40,776 nt of DNA, from NCBI GenBank assembly GCA_903904515.1, contig CAIVCR010000021.1, positions 1 to 40,776 of the forward strand, read 5' to 3'. Positions 24,977 to 33,511 of this stretch are shown here, in pieces (the first letter of the stretch is position 1; each line of letters opens with the position of its first letter). The position numbers and the translations under genes are program-made. The notes beneath the pieces are model-generated. The model was not told the origin of the DNA and did not search any database. It saw nothing but the letters and a program-made list of their open reading frames with translations. The stretch comes from an uncultured Bacteroidia bacterium (lineage in GTDB: Bacteria > Bacteroidota > Bacteroidia > Bacteroidales > Prolixibacteraceae).

Positions 24977-26470
24977 TTATTTTATCTGATTGACCTGAAG
25001 ATCCTTCACAAATTTGTCGGGAATCACAGGCTGATTGGTGCTAAAGTCATAGAGTGAAACGACTTTAAGGTTTAACAATGCTATTTTGTAGTTGATAAGA
25101 GACTGGGCATAAGCCATTTTTTTACCTGAGAGCTGTTGTTGAAACAGGTTTAGATCCATACTGGTAAGGTCACCGTTTTTGTATCGTTCAAGGTTAATAT
25201 CGTAAGTAAGCTGGGAGTTTTTCTGATTCTGAAAAGCAAGTTCAATCTGGTTTTTCAGATTACCAAGACTTCGGATTGCCTGACGGATATCCATTTTAAT
25301 CTGTGTCTCCTGGTTTGAAAGGCCTAGTTCCAGTGTCTTGATCACGGCCTCCTGTGCCCTGATTTTGGCTTTCCGCTGACCCCAGTCGAAGATTGGGATG
25401 TTAAAACCTAAGGTATAACGCGGACTTTGTGTCGGTTTATCATAGATATTTGCTAAAGTGGGATCGTCACCTGACAGACCAACCGAAAGAGTTGCCGTTC
25501 CGCTAAACTGATTAAAAGCTTTCACTACGATCAAGTCCAATTTGGAAGTTTCAATATTTATTTTGCGTTGCCGCAATTCCATTCTGCTGGATAAACCGTG
25601 TTCCATTGCCTTCTTGCCATCAATTTCAATCGGATTTACCACCACATCGGCCATAACAGTAATTTCACTAAATATATCCATCCCAATATATTGTTTGAAG
25701 CTATCTTTTGCATTTTCCAATGCGACACGACCAGACGCAACAGCCGACTTTGAAGTTGCAAGATTTACTTCTGCCTGGTAGAGTTCCTCCTTGGCTGCGA
25801 GTCCGGCATCGACTTTATTTTTAATAATCTCGTAACTTTTTTCGGTATTGGCCAGCTCATCATTATTGATAGTGAGGCTCATCTGAGCCATATAAACATT
25901 ATAGAAATATTGTGATACACCCATTTCGAGTGTCATCCGTTGTATCTTGTAGCTGAGTAAGGCTGTTTCGTTGTCGTACTCCACATTCTTGATCCCCATC
26001 TTTGTTTTGTTGTACATAAACAGTGGCTGCATAAGACTCAGGTTCAGGTTATTGAAAAATGCCCTGTTTTCATTGGTTGCACCTGCCACCTGTGAAGTAT
26101 TATTTTGCCAGCCGAACTGATTGTTCAGGGTGATTACTCCATCGGTATAAAGAATTGGCTGAGCGACAGTAAATGTGCCGGAAGTTGTAAGACTCCGGTT
26201 AGTAAACCATTGTGAAAGACGGGTGTCGAACTGACGGCTGTTACTGTAAGCGATCGGATTAACGCCCAGTGAGAACTGCGATTTCAAAGCTGCGCGTTGT
26301 GCATTTAGGGTCTCTGTAGTGCGCTCCAGGTTGTACAATGAACTCTGCAAACTTGGGCTTCCCTTGCTCGCCATTTCAAGCGCTTGTTCGAGCGTAATAA
26401 TTGATTGTGCCTCTCCCTGAAAGGACATAAGTGAAAGCAAGATGAGCACCAAAAATTTCTGTTTCTTCAT
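24977..26470 (-). CDS. TolC-family outer-membrane efflux protein
   Basis: Outer-membrane factor of 497 residues with a cleavable signal peptide (KKQKFLVLILLSLMSFQGEAQS). It has two internal OEP repeats rich in coiled-coil helices, the marker LEQALEMASKGSPSLQSS at the mature N-terminus and the second-repeat motif YTLGFNIPIFDWGQRKAK. It would form the trimeric exit duct for the adaptor and RND pump. It lies 24 nt upstream of the adaptor gene and 16 nt downstream of the permease-peptidase gene, so all are one operon. Confidence 0.92.
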   Translation of the reverse strand: MKKQKFLVLILLSLMSFQGEAQSIITLEQALEMASKGSPSLQSSLYNLERTTETLNAQRAALKSQFSLGVNPIAYSNSRQFDTRLSQWFTNRSLTTSGTFTVAQPILYTDGVITLNNQFGWQNNTSQVAGATNENRAFFNNLNLSLMQPLFMYNKTKMGIKNVEYDNETALLSYKIQRMTLEMGVSQYFYNVYMAQMSLTINNDELANTEKSYEIIKNKVDAGLAAKEELYQAEVNLATSKSAVASGRVALENAKDSFKQYIGMDIFSEITVMADVVVNPIEIDGKKAMEHGLSSRMELRQRKINIETSKLDLIVVKAFNQFSGTATLSVGLSGDDPTLANIYDKPTQSPRYTLGFNIPIFDWGQRKAKIRAQEAVIKTLELGLSNQETQIKMDIRQAIRSLGNLKNQIELAFQNQKNSQLTYDINLERYKNGDLTSMDLNLFQQQLSGKKMAYAQSLINYKIALLNLKVVSLYDFSTNQPVIPDKFVKDLQVNQIK

Positions 26471-26486
26471 CGGATATAGAATTCTG

Positions 26487-29400
26487 TTAATTTACTTTAA
26501 TGAGCTTGACAGCATCGGCATAAATTGTCTGAGCTTTTGATAGATTAGTGAGCTCAATTTTTACAGTATCAGGGGACAGGTGATAGGATCCAATCTCCAT
26601 CCAGCCACCATCGCTATTTTTCATTTCAACAACCTGATGATCCTGGCCATCATCATGATAGACTGTAAAGTGGTAATCCTCATCAGCCTTCTCGTCGTGT
26701 CCCCACCCTTTTCTGATTTTGGGAACATATGCCAAAACTTTATAATAACCCGGATCTTTAATCCGGACATTCCAGGTCGCCTTGCGCTCACCCTTGCCCC
26801 CCCTAAGGTAGTAAGCTGATCTGATTTGCCTTCCATAAAATTGCTCATTCGTGGTCAGGGTCCATTCAACAGGCTGATTCCAGAATACCATTCCCTTATA
26901 CTTAAACTCCTTCTCCTTTTTAAATACACCTCTGGATGACTTCTGAGAATCTGAGGAAGGCAAAAATATCTTCTGAATCAGACTATTGGTCTTTGGCTTA
27001 CTAATTTCAAAACCAGGATCTTCATTATCCAGAATAATTTCATTAGGCTCAGTCCCCTCATTATAGGCAATAACCTCTTCTGCCTCTGTTGCCTGCAGCT
27101 TCTCGTCAATTTCTATCTTCCCGAACTGTTGTGTGATACTCGAAGGAATATTATGAGAAGCGAAAGTATTGAAAGTTATGGACCGGGGCTCCCGGTTAAA
27201 CAGGTAGGTGATTTTTTTGGAAATTTTTCCGTTAATGAGGACGGTTTTTTCAATATTATCGTCAGGGCTGCCACCTCCACGCATACGAAAGCCCCTTTGT
27301 CCGCCGCCCATCCTAAAGCTTACAGAGACGGCACCCGGATCCTTTTCAGTATTTGTAATTACAAAGGATACCATTGTTTTTATCTGGTCATCCTTTTTTA
27401 GTTTTTCGGTATTTATCTTACTGATAATATACCCTGGAAGTGATTTCGAATTATACCATCCGGGAAGATATTGATCAAGGTCCATATTGAATGAACTCTT
27501 TAACTGCATATTCAAATCATCGACAGAAAATGACCTGAACCGCTTTCCTTCAATAAATTTATGAATAAACTCATCAAATTTATCGGGGCCAACAGCTCCT
27601 TTCATAAGCGCGAAAAGAAATCCGCTCTTGGTGAGAATTACATTGCTCACAACATCCGGATCATCCTGTTTGTCAAGAATTTCAGCGAAAGAGGCATCCT
27701 GTAAGGCGATATTCCCCTTTTCATTATCAGAAAGCCCGTTCATGTTACGCATCCATGGATTTCCGGTTTCACTCGCAGCTTTGGATAAATAGGATTCAAC
27801 AGCCCTGTTGGTAATAGGGTATTTATCCGATCTGATATAGGTTACAAAAGTATAGTACTGAGGAAAAATAAAATAGGGGTTAATCTCTTCTTTGGTTGAC
27901 TGAGGTCCTCCAAGTTGGATGCCGGGACCACCTCCACTTCTTGGAGGAATGGTTTTACTACTGAGCAATACTTCGCTCACAAACCGTTTAAAATAATTTT
28001 CTTCGTTTTCACGAGGACTGATAGTCTGGTTATCGTGGCCTCCCCAATGTTCCGTCATTTTTTTCTGTGCCGCGAAATTGGCGCTGCCAAGTTTGAAACC
28101 ACCTTCGGGAAGATAAACCGTTTCGGGCTGTACCTGTTCACCTGCACCACTCCATACATGGCTGAATGAACAAAACTGTACAGGAATCTCCACAAGGTTC
28201 AACCGTTTGTAGGGATAAGTAAACTGAACTTTTGCCTCCCAGGTCTTGCGCAAATCGCGGATTACAGGCTTTATTGAATCTTTGAGAATTTTAAAATAAG
28301 GATCAAAAATCTTATTATGGCCGGCAATGAAATTCAAGGTATAGGTAACACTATCTACGTCAATGGATCGCGATAAGTATCTGCCTATCGCCAGAGACAT
28401 TTGGGGTAACTTCTTTTCAGGGGTAAAATCAAAAGTTCCGTTCCCTTCATCTTTGACATTACCTTGTGAGATTGCCTTTAGTCCATTAAGCGTCTTTACT
28501 TTGAGGTGAAAGTCAGTAAACTGCATCGTCTGCCATTTCAGACCTTCCGTCGAATAACTTATTCCGGCTGAAGGATACCAACGTGTTTCCGGCGTGAGAA
28601 GCACATAATCGCTTTGAATAAATGCATGTTTCCTGTCTGCTAGTCCATTCCCCCGCTGCTGTAATAACTCCAACCGCTCACGATTCATATCCAGGTAGCA
28701 AAAAGTTTCGTCTATTGTTCCGTGATAGTTTATCTTAACATTTAGCTCTCCCCCATTTGGCAACGGAGAATCGGGTTTAAGTTTTAAAAGCTGAAGTTCA
28801 CGGCTGAAATTCGCTCCGCTAACAGAGGTGACCTCAAGGCCTGGATTAAGCGTAAGGATTATCTCACTCATCGGCCGGCTGTTTAGATTTGTTAAAGTCA
28901 TTTCAGCTTCGCCAACAATTCCTTTACCAGTATGCTCGAGAATCAGGCTGCATTTTTTTAGTTCAACAACTGGAGTTGCCGCATATCGGTTATTTAACTC
29001 AAGCATTTTATCCCGGCGGTTGTCACTCTGATTAATTTGACTGATGTACTTTATTCCCAATCCCAAACCTACAGACAGGAACAAGATGCTAAAAACAAGT
29101 GTCACCCGCTGGGTAAACACAACCTGAGGAAGACGTTGCAACAATAAAATAGTCAATCCAATAAAACCAAGCCCCAGAAAAAGATAGATGCCGCGATGAA
29201 TCAGAATATCGTTCAGAAAGCCGAAACCGACAAAGTCAGAAAACGACATTGGCAGGTGAAATGCCATGTAATCGAACAGATTATGATATATGCTCTGAAG
29301 ATAGAACAGTGTTGCAGCTATATATCCCAGCAATATCACAAAGGTCACTGCCTGGTTTTTAATCACTGACATCAGAAAAAAGGAGAAGCCCAGGATGAAA

Positions 29401-29876
29401 ATCAATGTTGGAAGACTAATGAGCAAAAAATAGTAGAAATATGGGGCGAGCGAGAATTGAGTGAATGGAGAGGCTAGATTAAAAACAGCAACCATCCCCA
29501 GAGCAACAAAGTTCAACACAAAAAAGACCCAGACATTGCCGATTGTTTTCCCGATTACATAGTCTGCATTGGTCATAGACCGCATATAAATCACCTCTGT
29601 GGTATCGAGCTTTTTATCCCGCTTAAGGAAATCGGAAGCGAGAAATACAGCTATAACTGCCTGCGCGACATTGATGATATAGAGATTTATAAAGGGAATC
29701 ATCGAGGGCAGTGCAACCATATCGCCGTTTGGCCAGCCAATGCTGGTTTGCACACCAAGGTTAAACAGGAAGACAAAAAGCAGTGCCAAAATGGAGAAAA
29801 TCCGGAAGAACCAGCTTCTGAAAAGGGTTTTTGACTCGTATTTCGAAACTGTCAGAATATTGTGAATTGCCATCAT
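26487..29876 (-). CDS. ABC-2 permease fused to a degenerate M1-peptidase-like domain and a golvesin-type domain
   Basis: Protein of 1129 residues. Residues 1 to about 290 form an ABC-2-type permease with about seven spans (opening SKYESKTLFRSWFFRIFSIL). About 300-790 has an M1-like layout: beta domain, then SGAGEQ with Glu580 at the GAMEN position. The zinc motif HEXXH is missing: 30 residues on the sequence is MTEHWGGHDN (607-616) and no NEG-type Glu follows. It should therefore not be an active aminopeptidase. A low-complexity Gly/Arg stretch follows, then about 1010-1129 resembles a golvesin/Xly-type beta domain (YYKVLAYVPK, IYADAVKLIKV). With the ATPase 59 nt upstream it forms an ABC system; the large domains should be periplasmic and may bind peptide or glycan. 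Confidence 0.85.
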   Translation of the reverse strand: MMAIHNILTVSKYESKTLFRSWFFRIFSILALLFVFLFNLGVQTSIGWPNGDMVALPSMIPFINLYIINVAQAVIAVFLASDFLKRDKKLDTTEVIYMRSMTNADYVIGKTIGNVWVFFVLNFVALGMVAVFNLASPFTQFSLAPYFYYFLLISLPTLIFILGFSFFLMSVIKNQAVTFVILLGYIAATLFYLQSIYHNLFDYMAFHLPMSFSDFVGFGFLNDILIHRGIYLFLGLGFIGLTILLLQRLPQVVFTQRVTLVFSILFLSVGLGLGIKYISQINQSDNRRDKMLELNNRYAATPVVELKKCSLILEHTGKGIVGEAEMTLTNLNSRPMSEIILTLNPGLEVTSVSGANFSRELQLLKLKPDSPLPNGGELNVKINYHGTIDETFCYLDMNRERLELLQQRGNGLADRKHAFIQSDYVLLTPETRWYPSAGISYSTEGLKWQTMQFTDFHLKVKTLNGLKAISQGNVKDEGNGTFDFTPEKKLPQMSLAIGRYLSRSIDVDSVTYTLNFIAGHNKIFDPYFKILKDSIKPVIRDLRKTWEAKVQFTYPYKRLNLVEIPVQFCSFSHVWSGAGEQVQPETVYLPEGGFKLGSANFAAQKKMTEHWGGHDNQTISPRENEENYFKRFVSEVLLSSKTIPPRSGGGPGIQLGGPQSTKEEINPYFIFPQYYTFVTYIRSDKYPITNRAVESYLSKAASETGNPWMRNMNGLSDNEKGNIALQDASFAEILDKQDDPDVVSNVILTKSGFLFALMKGAVGPDKFDEFIHKFIEGKRFRSFSVDDLNMQLKSSFNMDLDQYLPGWYNSKSLPGYIISKINTEKLKKDDQIKTMVSFVITNTEKDPGAVSVSFRMGGGQRGFRMRGGGSPDDNIEKTVLINGKISKKITYLFNREPRSITFNTFASHNIPSSITQQFGKIEIDEKLQATEAEEVIAYNEGTEPNEIILDNEDPGFEISKPKTNSLIQKIFLPSSDSQKSSRGVFKKEKEFKYKGMVFWNQPVEWTLTTNEQFYGRQIRSAYYLRGGKGERKATWNVRIKDPGYYKVLAYVPKIRKGWGHDEKADEDYHFTVYHDDGQDHQVVEMKNSDGGWMEIGSYHLSPDTVKIELTNLSKAQTIYADAVKLIKVN

Positions 29877-29935
29877 GATTAAGCAGTTGAAATTTAAGAA
29901 ATTAAATCTTTAAATGCGTACCGGAATTAACAGCA

Positions 29936-30832
29936 TCAGATCTCGTGCCAGTGCTGATTAAGCTCATTCTCCATGAAATTTACATAAGCGTGTTCCAGAT
30001 TGGGCTCAATCTGTTCGCCTGCATAGCCATTGATATTTTTCGACACAACCTGCACTTCCCATCCCTCTTCGGATGGAATTGAGGAGATAATCGGGTATTT
30101 ATCCTGGATTTCCTGGTATTCGGTTTCGTTGGCAGTAATCCGCCATACATTATTTCGCGCCTGGTTGATCAGCAATTCAGGAGACCCTTTGAAGGCAAGA
30201 GTCCCTTTGTTCATCAGGGCCATATCATTGCAGGTACTGGAGATATCACCAACGATATGGGTGGAAAGAATGATCACAACATCGCGCTCACTGATACGGG
30301 TAAGCAGGTTGCGGAACCTGATACGCTCTTCAGGATCGAGCCCCGTTGTGGGCTCATCCACAATAATAATCTGAGGATTGCCGATCAGTGCCTGGGCAAT
30401 TCCAAGCCTGCGTTTCATCCCTCCCGACAGGTTATTGGCAAAACGGTTCCTCGCTTCATACAGACCAACCTCCTCAAGCATCTTCTCAACCGCATCATTC
30501 CTTTTCGAAGACTGGTTCATCCCTGACAACCTGGCAATATAATCGAGAAATTCATAGGTGCGTAACTTGGCAAAGAACCGAAAATCCTGGGGAAGATAAC
30601 CGAGCATGGTGCGTATCTCTTTCCTGTTTTTCTGTAAGTCGAGCCCGTTAACCAGAACCTCTCCCGAAGAGGGTTTTGCCAGAGTAACAAGTATACGCAT
30701 TAAGGAAGATTTGCCGGCCCCATTAGGTCCCAAAAGACCAAACATCCCGTTCTCAATGGTCATTGTGACATCTTTTAGTGCATGATTGCCGTTCGGATAG
30801 ACCTTATTCAGACCATTTATCTCGATTTTCAA
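29936..30832 (-). CDS. ABC transporter ATP-binding protein, first gene of the transport cluster
   Basis: Cytoplasmic ATPase of 298 residues with Walker A GPNGAGKSS (35-43), Q-loop in GYLPQDF, signature LSGGMKRR, Walker B IIIVDEPTTGLDP and H-loop STHIVGD, then a C-terminal extension of about 75 residues. It should drive the permease-peptidase encoded next. It resembles the ABC domain of the RND fusion closely in sequence (GLLGPNGAGKS, EFLDY after the Q-loop, ERIRFRNLL after Walker B), which points to duplication. No convincing TAnnTTTG box was found upstream on this strand. Confidence 0.94.
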   Translation of the reverse strand: MKIEINGLNKVYPNGNHALKDVTMTIENGMFGLLGPNGAGKSSLMRILVTLAKPSSGEVLVNGLDLQKNRKEIRTMLGYLPQDFRFFAKLRTYEFLDYIARLSGMNQSSKRNDAVEKMLEEVGLYEARNRFANNLSGGMKRRLGIAQALIGNPQIIIVDEPTTGLDPEERIRFRNLLTRISERDVVIILSTHIVGDISSTCNDMALMNKGTLAFKGSPELLINQARNNVWRITANETEYQEIQDKYPIISSIPSEEGWEVQVVSKNINGYAGEQIEPNLEHAYVNFMENELNQHWHEI

Positions 30833-30948
30833 TCTTTGATGGTTTTAAAGGTTTGGAATAAATTTGATTTTCAATGCACTTTTGACCTTTTGAAAATAGA
30901 AAGGTTTAATATTAGAATGCTAATTCACCGGAATTTTAGAAATTATAT

Positions 30949-30956
30949 TAGATTTG
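30949..30956 (+). promoter_or_regulatory. Candidate -7 box for the YqhA-family gene
   Basis: TAGATTTG matches TAnnTTTG 61 nt upstream of the ATG at 31017. Another match, TAAATTTG, is at 30859-30866. No TTTG is found at the -33 distance for the first, so support is weak. Confidence 0.3.
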
Positions 30957-31016
30957 ACCTTAGTTATCATTTTATGCTTATCAAAATTCAAATAATCTGA
31001 TTAATCCTGTTAAAAC

Positions 31017-31535
31017 ATGAGAACCATAGAAAGAGCCATAGAGAATTTCATTTTTTTCAGCCGCTGGCTGCAATTACCCGTCTATTTAGGGCTTATTATT
31101 GCCTCAATACTCTATGCATTAAAATTTCTGGCAGAGTTGTGGCATTTACTCGTTGAATTCTCATCAATGACAGAAAATACATTCCTTCTAACCGTTTTAG
31201 GGTTAATAGACATCTCAATGGTGATCAACTTATTGGTAATCGTATTTATTGGCGGCTATTCGACTTTTGTAAGTAAAATAAATTTTGAAAACCACGAAGA
31301 TAAACCCGATTGGCTTAGTAAAATTAACGCAAGCTCTCTTAAAATCAAACTCATTATTTCGCTTGTAAGCATCTCGGGGGTGCATCTGTTAAAAACGTTT
31401 ATTGACATTCATAATATTCCTTTACAGGATGCATTGCTACAAATCGGAATTCATATGGTATTTATTATCTCGGCATTACTCCTTACAATTACAGATAAGA
31501 TCATGCATTCGGATGAAGCATCAGTCGGGCATTAG
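31017..31535 (+). CDS. YqhA/UPF0114-family membrane protein
   Basis: Membrane protein of 172 residues with four predicted spans, matching the UPF0114 (TIGR00645) family. The opening ERAIENFIFFSRWLQLPVYL, the second-span LGLIDISMVINLLVIVFIGGY, and SLKIKLIISLVSISGVHLLK are characteristic. The family's function is unknown. The gene stands alone between the start of the efflux cluster (divergent) and the GntR/ABC operon (convergent). Confidence 0.9.
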   Translation: MRTIERAIENFIFFSRWLQLPVYLGLIIASILYALKFLAELWHLLVEFSSMTENTFLLTVLGLIDISMVINLLVIVFIGGYSTFVSKINFENHEDKPDWLSKINASSLKIKLIISLVSISGVHLLKTFIDIHNIPLQDALLQIGIHMVFIISALLLTITDKIMHSDEASVGH

Positions 31536-31540
31536 GAAAA

Positions 31541-31626
31541 TTTACCACGGAGGATCGGAGGTCACAAAGGTTCACGGAGAAAAGTTTACTCTGTGTACCT
31601 CTGTGTACTCCGTGTCTCCGTGGTAA
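31541..31626. repeat. CACGGAG-type inverted repeat after the yqhA-like gene
   Basis: Arms TTACCACGGAG (31541-31551) and CTCCGTGGTAA (31616-31626) are a perfect 11-bp inverted repeat enclosing further GGTTCACGGAGAAAAGT / CTCTGTGTACC copies. A relative lies at 37439-37535. It sits between two convergent genes and could act as a terminator. Confidence 0.8.
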
Positions 31627-31648
31627 AAAAGGTCCTCCCGGATTGTTA

Positions 31649-32344
31649 TCAATAATCATTAATATTTATCTTGCTCGTAGCATCTTTTTTTAGCCAAACC
31701 TCCTGAGGCTGCCTGGCCTGAATCCTGGAACTATCAGCCAAAGTCCCACCCAGCTTTAATGTAATGCCATCCAGAGATATTTCTGAATGTTGAAGGGCGA
31801 TTCCCATTGAATCGACATAAAATTCTCTTCCATAAACATTGGAATGGTTGTTCGCCCGGATTTCCAAAAAATGGATCCTCGATTTATAGGGCTCGCTCTC
31901 GCTCAGGACTACATTACTTTGATTAATCGTAAGTGACAACTCTTCCGTACTAAAGCTTTCAAGAGTCAGATTGGAATTTTTCAGTAGAACATGCCTCAGT
32001 GAATTGTTAGCGTGAATCCGGATCGATGCATTGCTATGCGACAACTTCTCAAAATCTGAAATTTTCAAAGTATCGTCATTCATCGAAAAATTTACCGTTT
32101 GTGATATCGAATCCTTCAAACTGGTTATCTCAAAAAACGAAGAATCATTTTTCACCAGGGTGACATTCATACTATTTGTGATAGTCAGCGTCCTGAAAAA
32201 CTTCAGAGAGTGCTTATTCACCTTAAAATCAGAGGAGATATCGCTATCCCGGCGGCCATTAATGCGCAGGTCAATCATTGCAGCCAGGATAAGACCTGCA
32301 ATTGTTCCAACGAGAACGAAAAATATTATTTTACTGGTTTTCAT
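31649..32344 (-). CDS. Membrane-anchored beta-helix protein, DUF2807/GIN-domain-like
   Basis: Protein of 231 residues with one N-terminal membrane anchor (KIIFFVLVGTIAGLILAAMI) and a repetitive beta-rich body with alternating short strands (SNLTLESFSTEELSLTINQS), as in DUF2807 putative autotransporter/adhesin domains. I start at ATG 32344 (MKTSKII): the longer frame from 32371 overlaps the GntR gene by 41 nt and adds residues without a membrane or signal function. It is the last gene of the GntR/ABC operon. Role unknown; context suggests envelope stress or export. Confidence 0.65.
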   Translation of the reverse strand: MKTSKIIFFVLVGTIAGLILAAMIDLRINGRRDSDISSDFKVNKHSLKFFRTLTITNSMNVTLVKNDSSFFEITSLKDSISQTVNFSMNDDTLKISDFEKLSHSNASIRIHANNSLRHVLLKNSNLTLESFSTEELSLTINQSNVVLSESEPYKSRIHFLEIRANNHSNVYGREFYVDSMGIALQHSEISLDGITLKLGGTLADSSRIQARQPQEVWLKKDATSKININDY

Positions 32345-32711
32345 GAGGATTTGAATTAATAGGGGATTCAAAATAGGGTTTTAGTTCGTCAAGAGTGATG
32401 TCAAGTATCCTGGTCTGCCGAACGATTAAAGGAAGTTCTATTTCAAAAAACTCTTTCCGTTTCCATTTCCGGATGATTTCTACGGCATCAGCGCTCACAT
32501 AATAACCTACACCGCGCTTATTATCAATAATTTCGCGTGTCTGGAGCTCGCTGTATGTGCGCATTACAGTATTGGGATTGACCCCCATTTCGGCTGCAAG
32601 ATCCCGCACTGAGGGGATTTTCTCACCGGGGGGATACTTCCCCTCCACCACTTTCTCCGAAATGCTGTCTGCAATCTGAAGAAAGATTCCTTTTGTATTT
32701 TTAAATTCCAT
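32331..32711 (-). CDS. GntR-family regulator, YtrA subfamily
   Basis: Short regulator of 126 residues: winged HTH (about 10-75) with KYPPGEKIPSVRDLAAEMGV and NPNTVMRTYSEL, then a short helical C-terminus typical of YtrA-type GntR proteins, which lack a large ligand domain. Such proteins usually repress the ABC operon that contains them. The gene is third in its operon rather than first, 1 nt after the permease gene. A candidate operator covers the operon start (34346-34369). Confidence 0.92.
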   Translation of the reverse strand: MEFKNTKGIFLQIADSISEKVVEGKYPPGEKIPSVRDLAAEMGVNPNTVMRTYSELQTREIIDNKRGVGYYVSADAVEIIRKWKRKEFFEIELPLIVRQTRILDITLDELKPYFESPINSNPHENQ

Positions 32712-32712
32712 T

Positions 32713-33507
32713 TTAAGCCTCCTTCTCTTTTAAACTGAACCACGCAATTGCCAGAAGCGCTAAATTGACAATGACCATTCCTATCCCAAGGAGTTTGATG
32801 ACTGTTTGGCTATCTTTCATGAAAATTAAACTGTTTCCTACCGGATGCAATCCTTGAAGATTGAGACTCTTAGTTAGTAAAAAAGTGAAAAGAAAATAGC
32901 TCAGAATAACGATCGAGAAGGTCAGCAATGTTTTCACCAACGGTGATTTTGAAAAGTAGCCTGCTCCGGCAAACGGGGCAATAAACATAAACAGGATTCC
33001 CTGCAGCGTTAATATCAATGCCCAGAACTCAAATTTTCCATCCTTGACAATTGCCAAAAAGCCGTCCCGAAATGAAAATTTATAATTCACTAATTCAGGG
33101 AAATAGTAATGAAAAACTGCACCTTCCAGGTTCGCAAGGATCCAGTAGAGCAATGGCATCAGTATAATAAATGCAACAATCCTCGAAAGTATTTCAAACA
33201 CAAATTTCTCACTGTTTGTTGCCGGAAGCATCAGGTAAACCATGCTCTTCTCTTTTGATCGGAAGGGGGGAAATGAAAATGCTGAATAGGCAATTCCCAC
33301 AATTACAAATACTGAAATAAAGGTAGACACGAAATGCATGTTGCTCCAATTTCCAAAATTGTTGATTGTCTGAGCAAATACAAATGAAATAATCAAACCT
33401 CCGGAAAATGCGGCTATGGCTAATGGGTAACGCCTTTTGTTAATGATCAGCTTTTGTTTGAATAACAACATCAAACGGTGAAACGAAAATGAATTGTTTG
33501 TTTGCAT
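32713..33507 (-). CDS. ABC transporter permease of the YtrA-type operon
   Basis: Integral membrane protein of 264 residues with six predicted spans (IAAFSGGLIISFVFAQTI, FISVFVIVGIAYSAF, IVAFIILMPLLYWIL and others) and a cytoplasmic start HRLMLLFKQKLIINKRRYPL. I use ATG 33507, 4 nt after the ATPase stop; the longer frame from 33585 would overlap the ATPase by 74 nt. It forms the membrane part of an ABC-2 system with the upstream ATPase. The substrate is unknown; related GntR/ABC operons answer to cell-envelope antibiotics. Confidence 0.82.
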   Translation of the reverse strand: MQTNNSFSFHRLMLLFKQKLIINKRRYPLAIAAFSGGLIISFVFAQTINNFGNWSNMHFVSTFISVFVIVGIAYSAFSFPPFRSKEKSMVYLMLPATNSEKFVFEILSRIVAFIILMPLLYWILANLEGAVFHYYFPELVNYKFSFRDGFLAIVKDGKFEFWALILTLQGILFMFIAPFAGAGYFSKSPLVKTLLTFSIVILSYFLFTFLLTKSLNLQGLHPVGNSLIFMKDSQTVIKLLGIGMVIVNLALLAIAWFSLKEKEA

Positions 33508-33511
33508 AGCT

